Shown here: piece by piece, positions 10,617-20,543 of the stretch
Position numbering within the stretch: position 1 is the stretch's first letter
Layout: every line of letters begins with the position of its first letter
From: Macrosoma leucophasiata
Lineage: Eukaryota > Arthropoda > Insecta > Lepidoptera > Hedylidae
NCBI GenBank assembly: GCA_036365455.1
Contig: JAWQUS010000011.1
Location: 6,220,001 to 6,284,000 of the forward strand
Reading direction: 5' to 3'
Length of the DNA: 64,000 nucleotides
The notes under the pieces: model-generated
The model's input: the letters and a program-made list of their open reading frames with translations, nothing else
What the model was told of the DNA's origin: nothing
The model's database searches: none
Translations under genes and position numbers: made by a program

Positions 10617-10835
10617 ATCGTAGCCGTATGCTGCCTCTGTTTCAGACCCCGGGAGGATGCGGATTCGGCCATCATTGTGCCGATAGTCGTATCGGTGAAC
10701 GGACTGATAGCGAAGAGCCTCGACCAACATCTCAAGAGGCTCTCGCTAGGTGGATGGATCAAGAGTCTGATACAGAAAGCAGTACTCCTCGGCACGGCAC
10801 GCATAGTGAGGAGGTTCCTGTCTCTGTGTCCCTAA
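10617..10835 (+). pseudogene. LINE ORF C-terminal fragment with 3' tail
   Basis: The plus frame ending at TAA 10833-10835 reads REDADSAIIVPIVVSVNGLI, then AKSLDQHLKRLSLGGWIK, then LLGTARIVRRFLSLCP. I recognise this as the end of the polyprotein of a LINE frequent in lepidopteran genomes, though I cannot name the clade with confidence. Only about 70 residues remain; no reverse transcriptase core is present. The following 130 bases are A/T-rich, with AAAATAAAATG-like sequence and A runs, as expected of a 3' end. A dead fragment. Confidence 0.6.
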
Positions 10836-11069
10836 CCACCGGCAGCTTGGACCCTGCTCCCGCTGCCGGCGGCACACTATTTGTTAATTTTTTATACATA
10901 TTTGTTGTTTTTTTTTATACGTATATATGTAAAAAATTATAAAATAAAATGAATCAATAAATAAGTGGAATAATAATAATAATACTCTTTATTGCACACA
11001 ATAGATAACAATACAAAAAAAAAAACAATTAGGACAATTCTTCTTATTTTCTTACAATTTTATTAAATG
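10836..11069. other. LINE 3' tail and a reversed LINE end
   Basis: The first part is the tail of the preceding LINE relic. From 10970 an (AAT)n run, CTCTTTATTGCACA and ACAATTAGGACAATTC resemble the reverse complement of another LINE 3' end with an AATAAAG signal. No coding potential. Confidence 0.4.
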
Positions 11070-11345
11070 TAGAGATTCCCGTGGGAATGAGTAATTTTCC
11101 CGCAGTAAAAACTAGCCTAAATGTTGGCCAGGCTTAGTATCTATACACCACAAAGTTTCATTCGAATCCGTCCAGTATCTTCGGAGATTAGCCTGGACAA
11201 AGGGACAAACAGACAAACAGACAGACAAAAAAAATAAAAATGATTGAAAAGTGTTCTAATACTATTTTAACATCGCCCCCAATTAGTTTTTCGTAAATAT
11301 ATACAATGTACAGACACGAGGATTTTACTGTTTTATTATAAGTAT
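11070..11345 (+). repeat. RTE-like 3' repeat
   Basis: Contains GAGATTCCCGTGGGAAT, CGAATCCGTCCAGTATCTTC, tetranucleotide ACAGACA repeats and the terminal GTTTTATTATAAGTATAGAT. The same terminal string ends the insertion at about 50560-50580, so both are probably 3' ends of the same element class. Confidence 0.55.
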
Positions 11346-11857
11346 AGATATTTATTTAAGTTTACACGTCACACACTCAAAACTTTCGCAGACATGAAGG
11401 CTTCTTAGCAGCAGGTGTCTGTAAGTAATCATAGACAAATCGAGCAATTACAAGAATTGGTCCCAGCGGGTTATTACGATCGGTAAACTTAGTTTCCATT
11501 TACAAGTGCGGCGCGAACCTGCTGTTAGTAATAGTAGCTAAGCATAGTTTGAAATAATGAGCAATTAAATTAAAACTCAGGTATTGTAACGAAAATTTTG
11601 AATTATCAGGTACCTCCTCTCTAAATGAAATCTTGGAGACAACATTGAATTATGTTATATACTAATTACATCATTAGTATATAACATAATAACTTAACTT
11701 CGTTCATTCGTTCATGGTGTAACAAACAAAATAAAATTCAAATTTTGAGGGAGAGCTTCAATGTGAGCTAAGAGCAGCGTTACCCATAGGTATAACAGTT
11801 AGACAAGCACATTGATTGAATATTAATACTGCAGCGTTTAGCTGCTTCTTTACCTAG
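11346..11857. other. Non-coding DNA with a perfect hairpin
   Basis: Contains a perfect inverted repeat with 18-bp arms (11649-11666 and 11673-11690; core TTATGTTATATACTAAT) around a 6-nt loop. Nothing else recognised. Confidence 0.5.
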
Positions 11858-12224
11858 ATAATAATAATAAAATAATAATGGCAACCCTTGCTACATTCTA
11901 CATCCCACTCTAGGGCACGAGTCTCCCCTTCTTGGGAGGAGGCCTGGAGCTTACTCCACCACGCTGCTCCATGCGGGTTGGTGAATGAAGGGTTAGTGTT
12001 CAACCCGCTGTTGGATGTTTTCAAACCGCCCATAAGGCCTCTGACAAAGTTTAACGACTGCTATCTATCGATAGCAACCGGGACCGACGGCTTGACGTGC
12101 CCTCCGAAGCACGGAAACGCCCATTTTAATTGCCACTAGCGGTCACCCATTACACACCCGACCCCGCCCGTATCGCTTAACCGAGTAGATCGCTTCCGAT
12201 CTACACCAGCCGCAGGGCCCTGCG
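11858..12224 (-). repeat. Repeat B copy
   Basis: Reverse orientation: the (TAA)n tail is at the left (11858-11880) and the head with CTGGTGTAGATC-like sequence at the right. It carries all landmarks of repeat B, including GGGCACGTCAAGCCGTCG and the GGTGACCGCTAGTGGCAATT block in reverse. Confidence 0.7.
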
Positions 12225-12686
12225 ATGCATTTACCTAAATGTATAAAATAAGCAAACCATACTTTCCACCAACAATCGCACAGAACGAAGCACCCAGATA
12301 TAATATTTCCAAGCGCCACGGAACCGCATCTCGGGATTTATATCGTCAATACATTAAGCTTGGCTTGCAAATATTTGCCTAACGAATAGTTCCGGCTCGG
12401 CTGACACCATTACACGGAAACCAGGTCACGGCCACGCCGGAGACGACAGATTGGCTCAATTGGCCTCTATTGTGTTTGCCCTAATGGAACTCAATTATAT
12501 TAAGTACGTCATTATGCAATATTGTAATCTGAAATTCGTGTTTTACATTTTTGATTTTTCAATAGTGGATACACGTGTTTGTACATGTTTGAATTCGGTT
12601 TAATTTATAACTAAAGAGTAAGAGTCTGTTCGCTCGCGATGCGAACCAAGTACTATTGCAGAAAAATTTTAATATTTTTATCAAGT
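12225..12686. other. Unassigned non-coding DNA
   Basis: No gene or repeat family recognised. Confidence 0.4.
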
Positions 12687-12950
12687 TATTAGCTGACCCA
12701 GCAAACTTCGTATTGCCTCAGAATGAAAAAATGCGTCAAAAGTTTGATAGATACGGACTATTTGTATGGGAAAATGAAATTGTGTTTTTTACTATCTTCT
12801 TCAATTTCTTCATATTTTCTTACCTTTTAAACCTTCCTTGGACTTCCAAAAATCATTCAAAACCAAAATTAACCAAATCGCTAAAGCCGTTGTCAAGTTT
12901 TAGCGAGACTAACGAAGAGCAATTGATTTTTTATATATACAGATAGAAGA
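12687..12950 (+). repeat. RTE-type 3' tail
   Basis: Second copy of the 9252-9526 family, close in sequence (AGCTGACCCAGCAAACTTCG start, TTTTTTATATATACAGATAG end). Confidence 0.65.
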
Positions 12951-13319
12951 TGATAAATGAATACAATATAAGAACTTTATCGATGATTTCTCGTACGCCC
13001 TCGAATTCTGCCGTTGGACCGCTACAACCAGTAAAAAAACTTACTTTATATTTATAGCCTCCTGAACAAGTTTCATGTGAATTACAATATCGATTGGTTC
13101 CCTACGGAGTTTACGGTAAAGGCAATTATGAATAATTTATGAGGATACAATCCAAGCAAAAGCTATTTTAAAAAAGGATGATTATGCGCTTGGAGTGTAG
13201 TAGTAAGCCGAGTACACAAGTTACGACGTTATATGGGTTAAAATGTACCTATATGTATTATATGTGTATAAGTTATAAGGTTTAAATGTGTGATTGTAAG
13301 AGTATTTTATTATTTACTA
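12951..13319. other. Unassigned non-coding DNA
   Basis: No gene or repeat family recognised. Confidence 0.4.
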
Positions 13320-13324
13320 TTATT

Positions 13325-13445
13325 AACAGAGTTCAAAAAACGAGAAGGTTCTCAATTCGGCCGGTATATATTTTTTTTTAAGTATGTACGCGATTTTCGC
13401 CGAGATTTCTGGACCGATTTACGTAATTCTTATTTAGGACTTTTA
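13325..13445 (+). repeat. GACTTC-type dispersed repeat fragment
   Basis: Contains GAGAAGGTTCTCAATTCGGC and GATTTCTGGACCGATTTACG, as in the fragment near 6160. It is a common lepidopteran repeat end, here truncated. Confidence 0.45.
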
Positions 13446-13653
13446 GGACTTTTATTTAATTATTATTTATATACCTAAGTCTGTATTGGGCAAGACTAGT
13501 AATTGTACTCTAATTTTATATATTTCTTCCTTCTATATATTTTCTTCTTTATATGATTCCATATAACATGGAATTTCAGAAGAAAAATATAGTAGAGAAA
13601 ATCTGCATGTAAGATTCAATGCGTCACTCCTCACCCTTCTCACCCTTAGACGG

Positions 13654-13784
13654 TGAGATTCACAGACAGCACTACGACTTTACTTTCAGCAATGTACGCT
13701 TAGAACTGTCAAAACTCATACTATACTGATAGTTCTAAGCATCGTTTGCTGAAAATAAAGTCGTAGTGCGGTCTGTGAATCTCA
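13654..13784. mobile_element. MITE-2, 131-bp inverted-repeat element
   Basis: TGAGATTCACAGAC at the left pairs with GTCTGTGAATCTCA at the right. The arms continue through GCACTACGACTTTA and GCTTAGAACT with few mismatches, about 55 bp per arm. No obvious target duplication. Non-coding. Confidence 0.7.
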
Positions 13785-14619
13785 ACATCTCTCTCAGTCT
13801 TCAGTATATTTGAAGAAACATAGGTTCAAAGTTATCATTTCATTGAAAATCTTTCAACGTGGACGATGGAGACGATATGGTTGAACAAGCTTTTAACCAC
13901 CAAATAAAAAATATAAGATGTTCCCCAGCATAACTCGAAACGTGACAGAGAAGTTGTTTTCGCGGAGATTTCGTAAGTAAGTGGATGCCGCAGCTGCGCC
14001 CCGCCAAGTCCACTTTATTGGAGGTTTTTACTTCGATTTATATTCTACACAAATCTTTGATAAGAACCGTCTAAAACTTATTCTTAGCTTATTTTGTAGT
14101 CCGCTCAATTTTATGTTACGGATTTATCAAATGTTTCGTAACAATTTGAATATTGTATATTCAAATAATACGGGAAACATGTTAGAAATTCTATTATAAT
14201 AAATGATACAAGCCGCCACTATATTGGAGTGTTTTTCCTCGCATCTTTCGGTACAACAAACTTCTGGTTCTGGTCATGAATTGTCTTAAACATTGTTTTA
14301 ATTAGGAGTTACATCAGACATTCTGCATTGATGTAATAAGCGACATACACCGTGAAACGGAATCTGCAAATTATAGTCAACTTTATCATGAAAGGTTCCT
14401 ACGTTTTTTTATAATTTGCGAAGAAATTGCGGACTGGATACGGAATAGACGTTCTCTACTCACCATTTATTACTTGCTACAACTTTTAGACTTGATAATG
14501 CCTACCTCCTTGCTCTCGTCGTAGGTTTATCAACAGTTTAAGCGTACTTACCCCTTTCTTCATTATTAAACTGGTATAAAACACATAATAATACACTGCG
14601 CCCACACCACACGTGAATC
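13785..14619. other. Unassigned non-coding DNA
   Basis: An open frame at 13981-14199 (plus) has no recognisable motif. Nothing else recognised. Confidence 0.4.
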
Positions 14620-14880
14620 TGTATATATAAAAATCAATTGCTGTTCGTTAGTCTCGCTAAAACTCGAGAACGGCTGGACCGATTTGGCTAATTTTGGTTT
14701 TGAATGATTTTTGGAAGTCCAGTGAAGGTTCAAAAGGTAACAAAATATGAAGCAATTGAAGGGAAATAATAAAAACCACAATTTATTTTTTCGATACATT
14801 TGTACTATTTAGTCCGTATATATCATCAAATCTTTGACACATTATTTCACAATACGAAGTATGCCGGGACAGCTAGTATT
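14620..14880 (-). repeat. RTE-type 3' tail
   Basis: Third copy of the 9252-9526 family, reversed. It starts (right) at ACTAGCTGTCCCGGCAT and ends (left) in a TATATA tail. Confidence 0.65.
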
Positions 14881-15053
14881 TAATCGAATCAAGCTAAAGA
14901 GAGCTCAGGGCAAACAGTAACGATGCGCCCCGAAAACATAAATATGCAGTAAGTGTGGTAAACAGCAAGCCATTGGCATTCTCCAAACAAGAGTCAGGCC
15001 AATCCGTGCGCGATTGTTCCTTAAAAGCCTCCTCGGGGAAGTCAATTGCGATA
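14881..15053. repeat. Duplicated non-coding block, copy 1
   Basis: AGCTAAAGAGAGC, GGGCAAACAGTAA, GGTAAACAGCAAGCCATT, GCATTCTCCAAAC and GTGCGCGATTGTTCCTTAAA followed by AGCCTCC all recur in the same order and strand at 15846-16005. It has no open frame and no poly-A tail, and is not seen elsewhere in the window. Confidence 0.7.
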
Positions 15054-15339
15054 TTTCGTTTGTATATAGAACCTACGTTGGAGGTTCATCTGCGGCTTTA
15101 AGTGTCAGTTGTTTGAAAAGTTACTATGGGACTGCGACCCTATTTTTTCTAAAAGAGCCCCTTCACACCAGCGTTTTTTTTTTGTAGGAAACGCGGCTAC
15201 AACGCCACGCACCCGTCGTGTTGTCTCGGAGTTTGCGCTGTGCATACGTTCGTCGAACACCTACGGTGGACAAACGCTAATGTAAAAGGGCCATAAAAGG
15301 TAAAGACTCGTACACCGACCCACAAACAATTAGGTACTT
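15054..15339. other. Unassigned spacer
   Basis: Holds nothing I recognise apart from a T run at 15174-15182. Confidence 0.4.
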
Positions 15340-15383
15340 TCTAACGGAGACACAAATATCCTCTCCATTCGATACTGCATATC

Positions 15384-15545
15384 TTACTTCCTCCGGCTAC
15401 ACTTTGGAGAACAATTTTGTTCGCCGCGCCGGGGTATGTCTGTATGTCCGAGAGGATGTCTGTTGTCGCCGTCGTAATCATTTTGAAGAAAAGGACCTGT
15501 CAATATTGTGGGGGCGCGTAAATTATGGTGGTTCCAACCGATTTT
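15384..15545 (+). pseudogene. LINE endonuclease-domain fragment
   Basis: The plus frame reads SGYTLENNFVRRAGVCLYV, then REDVCCRRRNHFEEKDLSILW, then GRVNYGG. The AGVCLYVRxDV...DLSILWxRV arrangement is the middle of the apurinic-like endonuclease domain of non-LTR retrotransposons. Only about 55 residues remain, without the catalytic ends of the domain, so it is a fragment. A SINE-like tail follows directly. Confidence 0.6.
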
Positions 15546-15670
15546 TTTCAAGGCTGGCAGCGCGTTGGCATCTCCCCGGGTGTTGCAAATGTCCATAGGC
15601 AACGGTGACCACTTTCCATCAGGTGGCCCGTCTCCTAGTCTGTCAACCAAATGACATAAAAAAAAACGAT
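15546..15670 (+). repeat. Retroposon 3' tail (CCATCAGGTGGCCCGTCTCC family)
   Basis: GGCTGGCAGCGCGTTGGCA, then GTCCATAGGCAACGGTGACC, CCATCAGGTGGCCCGTCTCC and GACATAAAAAAAAA. This 3' module with poly-A is a very common lepidopteran retroposon end. Confidence 0.6.
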
Positions 15671-15845
15671 TTTGCTACAAATAGATCATAATTGATAAGT
15701 GTATGCAGTAGCACCAACCCGCTTGATCTCGCCGTAACTCTCTCAATAGATAGAAAACATTGTTTGCTAAGCGCATTTCACATTTTCATTATTAAAACGG
15801 GTAAAGAGTAAATTATTTTAATAAATAAGCAGTCCACATGCCAAA
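15671..15845. other. Unassigned spacer
   Basis: About 175 bases between the LINE-derived tail and the second duplicated block; nothing recognised. Confidence 0.4.
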
Positions 15846-16005
15846 ATTTAATCAAATCTAGCTAAAGAGAGCCCAGGGCAAACAGTAAAGACGCGCCCCA
15901 TCAAAGTGGGGGTAAACAGCAAGCCATTAGCATTCTCCAAACCAGAGTAAGGCTAATCCGTGCGCGATTGTTCCTTAAAAGCCTCCGGGGAAGTCAATTG
16001 CGCTG
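15846..16005. repeat. Duplicated non-coding block, copy 2
   Basis: Direct-repeat partner of 14881-15053, about 965 bp away, roughly nine-tenths identical by eye with small indels near GACGCGCCCC and GCCTCC. The LINE fragment and tail lie between the two copies. Confidence 0.7.
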
Positions 16006-16064
16006 TGCGCTTCCGAGTGGATCATACATTTGTTTTAAATGTAGAATGTGAACTTTGTTGTGAA

Positions 16065-16256
16065 TAAACATTTAGGGCCCTAACTCACTAGGATGCCATG
16101 GCCACGTTGCCGGCTACGTATCCAAGCAGTTAGTATGGTGTGGAGACATCGCCACAGGGTAGCCAGGTGAAATAGGTATAATCTATTTCAATACTACTTG
16201 CATGGCTACGTAGCCGGCAACATGGCATCCTAGTGAGTTAGGGCCCTAAATGTTTA
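16065..16256. mobile_element. MITE-3, 192-bp inverted-repeat element
   Basis: Ends read TAAACATTTAGGGCCCTAAC inward, then TCACTAGGATGCCATG and GTTGCCGGCTACGTA on both arms; a GCCAC insertion interrupts one arm. Arms are about 55 bp. The central part is unpaired. No target duplication is evident. Non-coding. Confidence 0.75.
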
Positions 16257-17085
16257 TAGCCGTAGATTAATCTCCAACCCACTTTCGAACGTCGCGTAAC
16301 TGACCAATGACATAATTTTAATGATTTTGAATATACTCACACACTGCACATAAAATTGAGATTCTCTGTTGCAAATTAAGGATATTTTTAGGTTATAAAG
16401 ATGGCAGACCAGCATACAATTTACATTGGTGGTAAGTGAATACTGAAACCTATATCGACCTTTAATTAAATAAATATGAATGTCTGTATTTTAAGGCAGA
16501 TACATTCTGGATAATTCATTCGAATTGAATAATTTCTAGACCCTCTAGATCTGGGGTCTAGAATTTCTAGGTTCACAGAAAAACTCAGTCTGTGAAACGA
16601 TCTTGAGATCACGCTTTTCCATAGAATAGAACAGAATTTATTTTGTAAATTTAGTACGTAGTATACCAACTTAAAAGTACATTTTATATAACATAGGAAG
16701 ATACATGCAATACTTATGCTATGCTAGTATGCTAGGTATATTAAAAGTATCAGACAAATTGATACAAAGAAAAGAAAAGAAAACTATTAGCAAATTACAC
16801 TTATCCTGTATCATATTATACCTATAACATAAGTTTGTGAATAACAAAAGCGATAAATTATCTTTATACGAGTTTATAAACAGAAATAATTGATAAGTTG
16901 GCGATGCACAGATTATTATTTTTTACCTTCCGTCACACCTCGGACACTTTGCCGAAATTCCATACAAACGCTTAATTTGGTCTCTATTACACACACATCA
17001 TTCAGTGACGTGTCACTCGACTCAAAATAAATGCACCTGTGTGCTAAGCACGTAGAAAATACCAACCGTCGCCCATAAGAGGGGA
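16257..17085. other. Unassigned non-coding DNA
   Basis: A small hairpin involving CTAGACCCTCTAGATC and GGGTCTAG lies near 16535-16565. No gene recognised. Confidence 0.4.
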
Positions 17086-17356
17086 GGAGGCAAACAAGCA
17101 AGCAGTTCACATTGATGTTAAGTGATGACTGCAGCCTAAAGACACCCACACAATGACCAGAGGTCAAAATGCAGATGCGTTACCACTCCTGAGGCCTAAG
17201 GTGTTATGCCTCTGTGCCGGAAATCACAGGGCCGTACATTACCACCTGACCGAAACACGATAGTGCTGAACACTACCATTTATCGGGAAATATATTAGGT
17301 AATGCGGTGGTGCCTACGCCCGCGAGCTCCGTCACTGGAGCTCTACCACCAGTAAA
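17086..17356 (-). repeat. SINE-A copy within duplicated segment
   Basis: Near full length and reversed: the head (GGTAGAGCTCCAGTGACGG) is at the right, the tail at left. The 120 bases beyond the SINE head (to 17472) are shared with the copy at 20.1-20.5 kb, so this copy moved by duplication together with flanking DNA. Confidence 0.75.
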
Positions 17357-17472
17357 AATGATGCGGGGAAATCGGGCGAGACGTCGACGTCGTGTCCATT
17401 CTATACGAAGTATTATTACAATTCTCTGCTTCCGTGCTAGTCGAAACTGTGTTACGGCAAGGTAAGAATCTC
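17357..17472. repeat. Flank shared with 20357-20474
   Basis: Contains ATGATGCGGGGAAATCGGGC, CGTGTCCATTCTATACGAAG and GTGTTACGGCAAGGTAAGAA, nearly identical to 20357-20474. It belongs to a duplicated segment extending from the adjacent SINE-A. Confidence 0.75.
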
Positions 17473-18197
17473 GCCCAAGCATATTCAATTATAACAGATA
17501 GTCTTAGAAGTTAATTTATTAAAAGTGATCTTAATGCCGAGGAACGAGTCTATCCGGGGACTGGGAACCGTCTATTAATACGGGCTAAATTTAACGTCTA
17601 GAATTTTGCCTTCTAGATTCTTTCCTTGAATTTTTACTACCAGTATGTACAGCATAGTCCAAGTAGCAGAATAAACATTTTCCACTATTCTCTCTGCTTG
17701 CGAGTTGTTTTCTATCCTGATTATCAATAGGTAGCTATTATTGAGAACGGGAACACAAAAAGTATGTGCAAAATATGCGAACTTGCTAAAGTATTCCTGT
17801 TTTCAATAATGACTGCGGTCGTATTTCGGGAAAGTGGGCGTACATTCGTTTTAATTGAATCTTGTTGCGGCCAATCCTTTTCAGCCAACGCAAATAGGGG
17901 TTCAAGTTCAAATACAGACCGTGCGCGTCAGGATTAAAGTAACGTGTGAAGTTTGAAGTTGATGGAAAGTTTAATTAGGCATATAAGTATTACTTACACG
18001 GATACATTATTATAACAACAGACTCGATGGCATAGTAAAGAATTTTCTAAGTTTGTAACATTTTATTTTTAATCTCAGATCTCTTGAATAGTAGCCACTA
18101 TAGCCACTAAACTAGTAATCATATGGGGTTTCGATAACTTAGTAATTAAGCGGGTAGGATAGTATTCCAGAGATCTCTACTGATGGTGGATGATCTG
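17473..18197. other. Unassigned non-coding DNA
   Basis: No gene or repeat family recognised. Confidence 0.4.
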
Positions 18198-18467
18198 ACT
18201 GGTGGTAGAGCTCCAGTGACGGAGCTCGCGGGCGTAGGCACCATCGCATTACCTTCTATACTAGCCGCAGAATGGTAGTGTTCACTATCGTGTTCCGTTC
18301 AGGTGGTAATGTACGGCCCTGTAATTTCCGTCACAGAGGTATAACACAAGAGGTGTAACGCATCTGTATTTTGGCCTTGGTCTTCGTGTAAGTGTCTATA
18401 GGCTGCAGTCATCACTTAACATCAATGTGAACTGCATGCCTGTTTGACACTTCCAGGACATAAACAT
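18198..18467 (+). repeat. SINE-A copy, near full length
   Basis: It starts ACTGGTGGTAGAGCTCCAGT and ends at CACTTCCAGGACATAAA. Intact order of all family blocks. Confidence 0.8.
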
Positions 18468-18808
18468 TTTATTTTGTATAATTTGCGTAATGTTTATCAA
18501 TAATTACGAATTTCGATCATTTTAATAAATACACAATAAAAAACATCACGTCAATTTTACTCAAAATAAATGAAAGACACAAAGTCAGTAGTGCGAAATG
18601 AAGTCAGCTTATAGGTACCAGTCGTTGGCCGGTACCGGTACTAATGATCGTAAACCTCTTCCATTCGGCTAATAGGCGAACGTTTTGATTTTTTTATGTT
18701 TTTTCTTTTGCAGGCGTTTGCAACTTTTACCGATCGTTGTATCTATCTGAATATTGACCATTTACGAATATTTATGATTTGCCTAATGATACGATTGGAG
18801 CTAAATGT
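18468..18808. other. Unassigned non-coding DNA
   Basis: No gene or repeat family recognised. Confidence 0.4.
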
Positions 18809-19456
18809 TTAAAAAAAATCGTAAACTGTGTCGTGTGACATATCAAATGAAAGTACTTGTTGTCAGCATCTCAGATATTTTTTTTTTTATAATTTTTGCA
18901 TAAACAAATTTGAAGTTATTTAAGAAAAACGACGAAAATTGACCATTCCCTCCCCCCTATCTCCGAAACTACTGAACTTAAAATTTTGAAAAAAATGTAG
19001 AAAATAGTTCTTTAATTGTTTTATATTATTTCGCATTAACACATGCTTGTGAAATATATTTTATTTTTAAAGAAAAATTTGACTTCAGGCGAGATTCGAA
19101 CTCGCGACCTACTGGGAATCTAGTCCAGCCGCTCTTCCAATTGAGCTACTGAAGTCCTGCCCGATTTGTCAAATCTTTCCTTCACATCTATTGCATTGCT
19201 TTATGGTAGCAGCAGCGCCATCTATTACCAACTATGCTAGTCAGGCAACTAGATTCCCAGTAGGTCGCGAGTTCGAGTCTCGCCTGAAGTCAAATTTTTC
19301 TTTCCATTTTTCTTTAAAAATAAAATAGTTCTTTGCCTATAGATTACTGGGAAACCTATAAGAAGTTTTTCATTACATTTCATACTCTGTAAATGCAATA
19401 AATACGGAACCCTACACTGCGCGTGGCCCGACACGCACTTGACCGTTTTTTTTTTT
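18809..19456 (+). repeat. Repeat C copy split by a SINE-T insertion
   Basis: 18809-19023 matches 5205-5400 of the first repeat C copy (CGTAAACTGTGTCGTGTGAC, CATATCAAATGAAAG, TATCTCCGAAACTACTGAAC). After the inserted block the match resumes at 19322 (AGTTCTTTGCCTAT, TACGGAACCCTACAC, CGCACTTGACCG). The order shows repeat C is older than the SINE-T that interrupts it. Confidence 0.7.
19024..19321 (-). repeat. SINE-T insertion with snap-back end and 13-bp target duplication
   Basis: AAAATAGTTCTTT flanks the insert at 19011-19023 and 19322-19334. From the left the insert holds the reversed 3' tail, a 76-nt tRNA-like unit on the minus strand (19081-19156; A-box region TAGCTCAATTGGAAGAGC, B-box AGTTCGAATC), about 93 bp of body, and then, in the opposite direction, a second copy of the tRNA 3' half and tail (from 19250). 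The anticodon loop appears to have nine bases, so this is a tRNA-derived head. Confidence 0.75.
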
Positions 19457-19995
19457 TAAATCTTATTTAATGAAAAGGAACTTTTGAACACATGTTCACG
19501 CCAGTTCCATCGTACCTTAACCATTATTTAACTTATACATATTTCTTATTACTTAAAATTTACTAAATTATATATCTTATATATGCTTCTTTTGAAGTAT
19601 TAGTGTATTCTCTATTTAAAACAAAACACAATTGAAAGTTTTTTTTATTTGTTTCTAATCGTCTACTTCTAGTCATAGGCAAAAGTTTTCTTTTCCCAAA
19701 ATAACTTATTAGGTAATCGACGTCAGCGTTTATGGAGGAAGGGGTAAAACTTTTGATTGTTTTCATTTACACGCGGTTAAGCTCAGGCGTTTGAAAGCGA
19801 GTAATTAAGTACCGTTATGGGAAATAATAAAAACAGCTATAGGTAGTACCTATCCTCACAACTCCATATATGTACTACGTTTTACCAGCATCGCAGGTGT
19901 CGCAAACGCCCACATCCGAAATAATAATTATAAAGGCTGATCAGATATTCCTCACGATAAGTTAGCCAACAATATCAATGTAGCGTCGGGACGTG
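19457..19995. other. Unassigned non-coding DNA
   Basis: No gene recognised; an open frame at 19563-19766 (minus) shows no motif. Confidence 0.4.
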
Positions 19996-20092
19996 ACGAC
20001 CTCACCGCCCACTAGAGGAAGAATTTTCTTCCACTGGAAGAGAATTCATCCGTTAGTGCAGTTCAACCGAACAATGGCCCCGGTAATGGATG
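19996..20092 (-). repeat. Repeat D fragment
   Basis: Reverse complement of the block at about 21595-21690: GTTCGGTTGAACTGCACTA, GAATTCTCTTCCA, and GGCGGTGAGGTCGTCAC in the minus reading. It abuts the next SINE-A. Confidence 0.55.
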
Positions 20093-20356
20093 TGGCAAAC
20101 AAGCATGCAGTTCACATTGATGTTAAGTGATGACTGCAGCCTATAGACACACACAAAGACCAAGGTCAAAGTGCAGATGCGTTACCACTCCTGAGGCCTA
20201 AGGTGTTATGCCTCTGTGCCGGAAATTACAGGGCCGTACATTACCACTTGACCCAAACACGATAGTGCTGAACACTACCATTTATCGGGAAATATATTAG
20301 GTAATGCGGTGGTGCCTACGCCCGCGAGCTCCGTCACTGGAGCTCTACCACCAGTA
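20093..20356 (-). repeat. SINE-A copy within duplicated segment
   Basis: Near full length and reversed. With its right flank (to 20474) it is the partner of 17086-17472. Confidence 0.75.
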
Positions 20357-20474
20357 AAAATGATGCGGGGAAATCGGGCGGGACGGCGACGTCGTGTCCA
20401 TTCTATACGAAGTATTATTACAATCCTCTGCTTCCGTGCTAGTCGAAACTGTGTTACGGCAAGGTAAGAATCTC
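20357..20474. repeat. Flank shared with 17357-17472
   Basis: Nearly identical to the flank of the 17.1-kb SINE-A, including GTGTTACGGCAAGGTAAGAA; similarity ends at GAATCTC. Confidence 0.75.
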
Positions 20475-20487
20475 CTCTGGCTCTAGG

Positions 20488-20543
20488 AGAACTCCTGAGG
20501 CCTAAGGTGTTATGCCTCTGTGCCGGAAATCACAGGGCCGTAC
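20488..20543 (-). repeat. SINE-A internal fragment
   Basis: A 56-bp piece (ACTCCTGAGGCCTAAGGTGT through CAGGGCCGTAC) repeats the centre of the SINE-A just upstream, in the same orientation. It looks like a short local duplication. Confidence 0.65.

Noticed and set aside
10496..10804. 102-codon minus-strand frame and 104-codon plus frame
   Set aside because: Both overlap the LINE C-terminal relic, whose conserved reading is a third frame ending at 10835; these are shadows.
19081..19156. 76-nt tRNA-like unit as a functional tRNA
   Set aside because: Nine-base anticodon loop, extended acceptor pairing, and the presence of the same unit in several retroposon copies.
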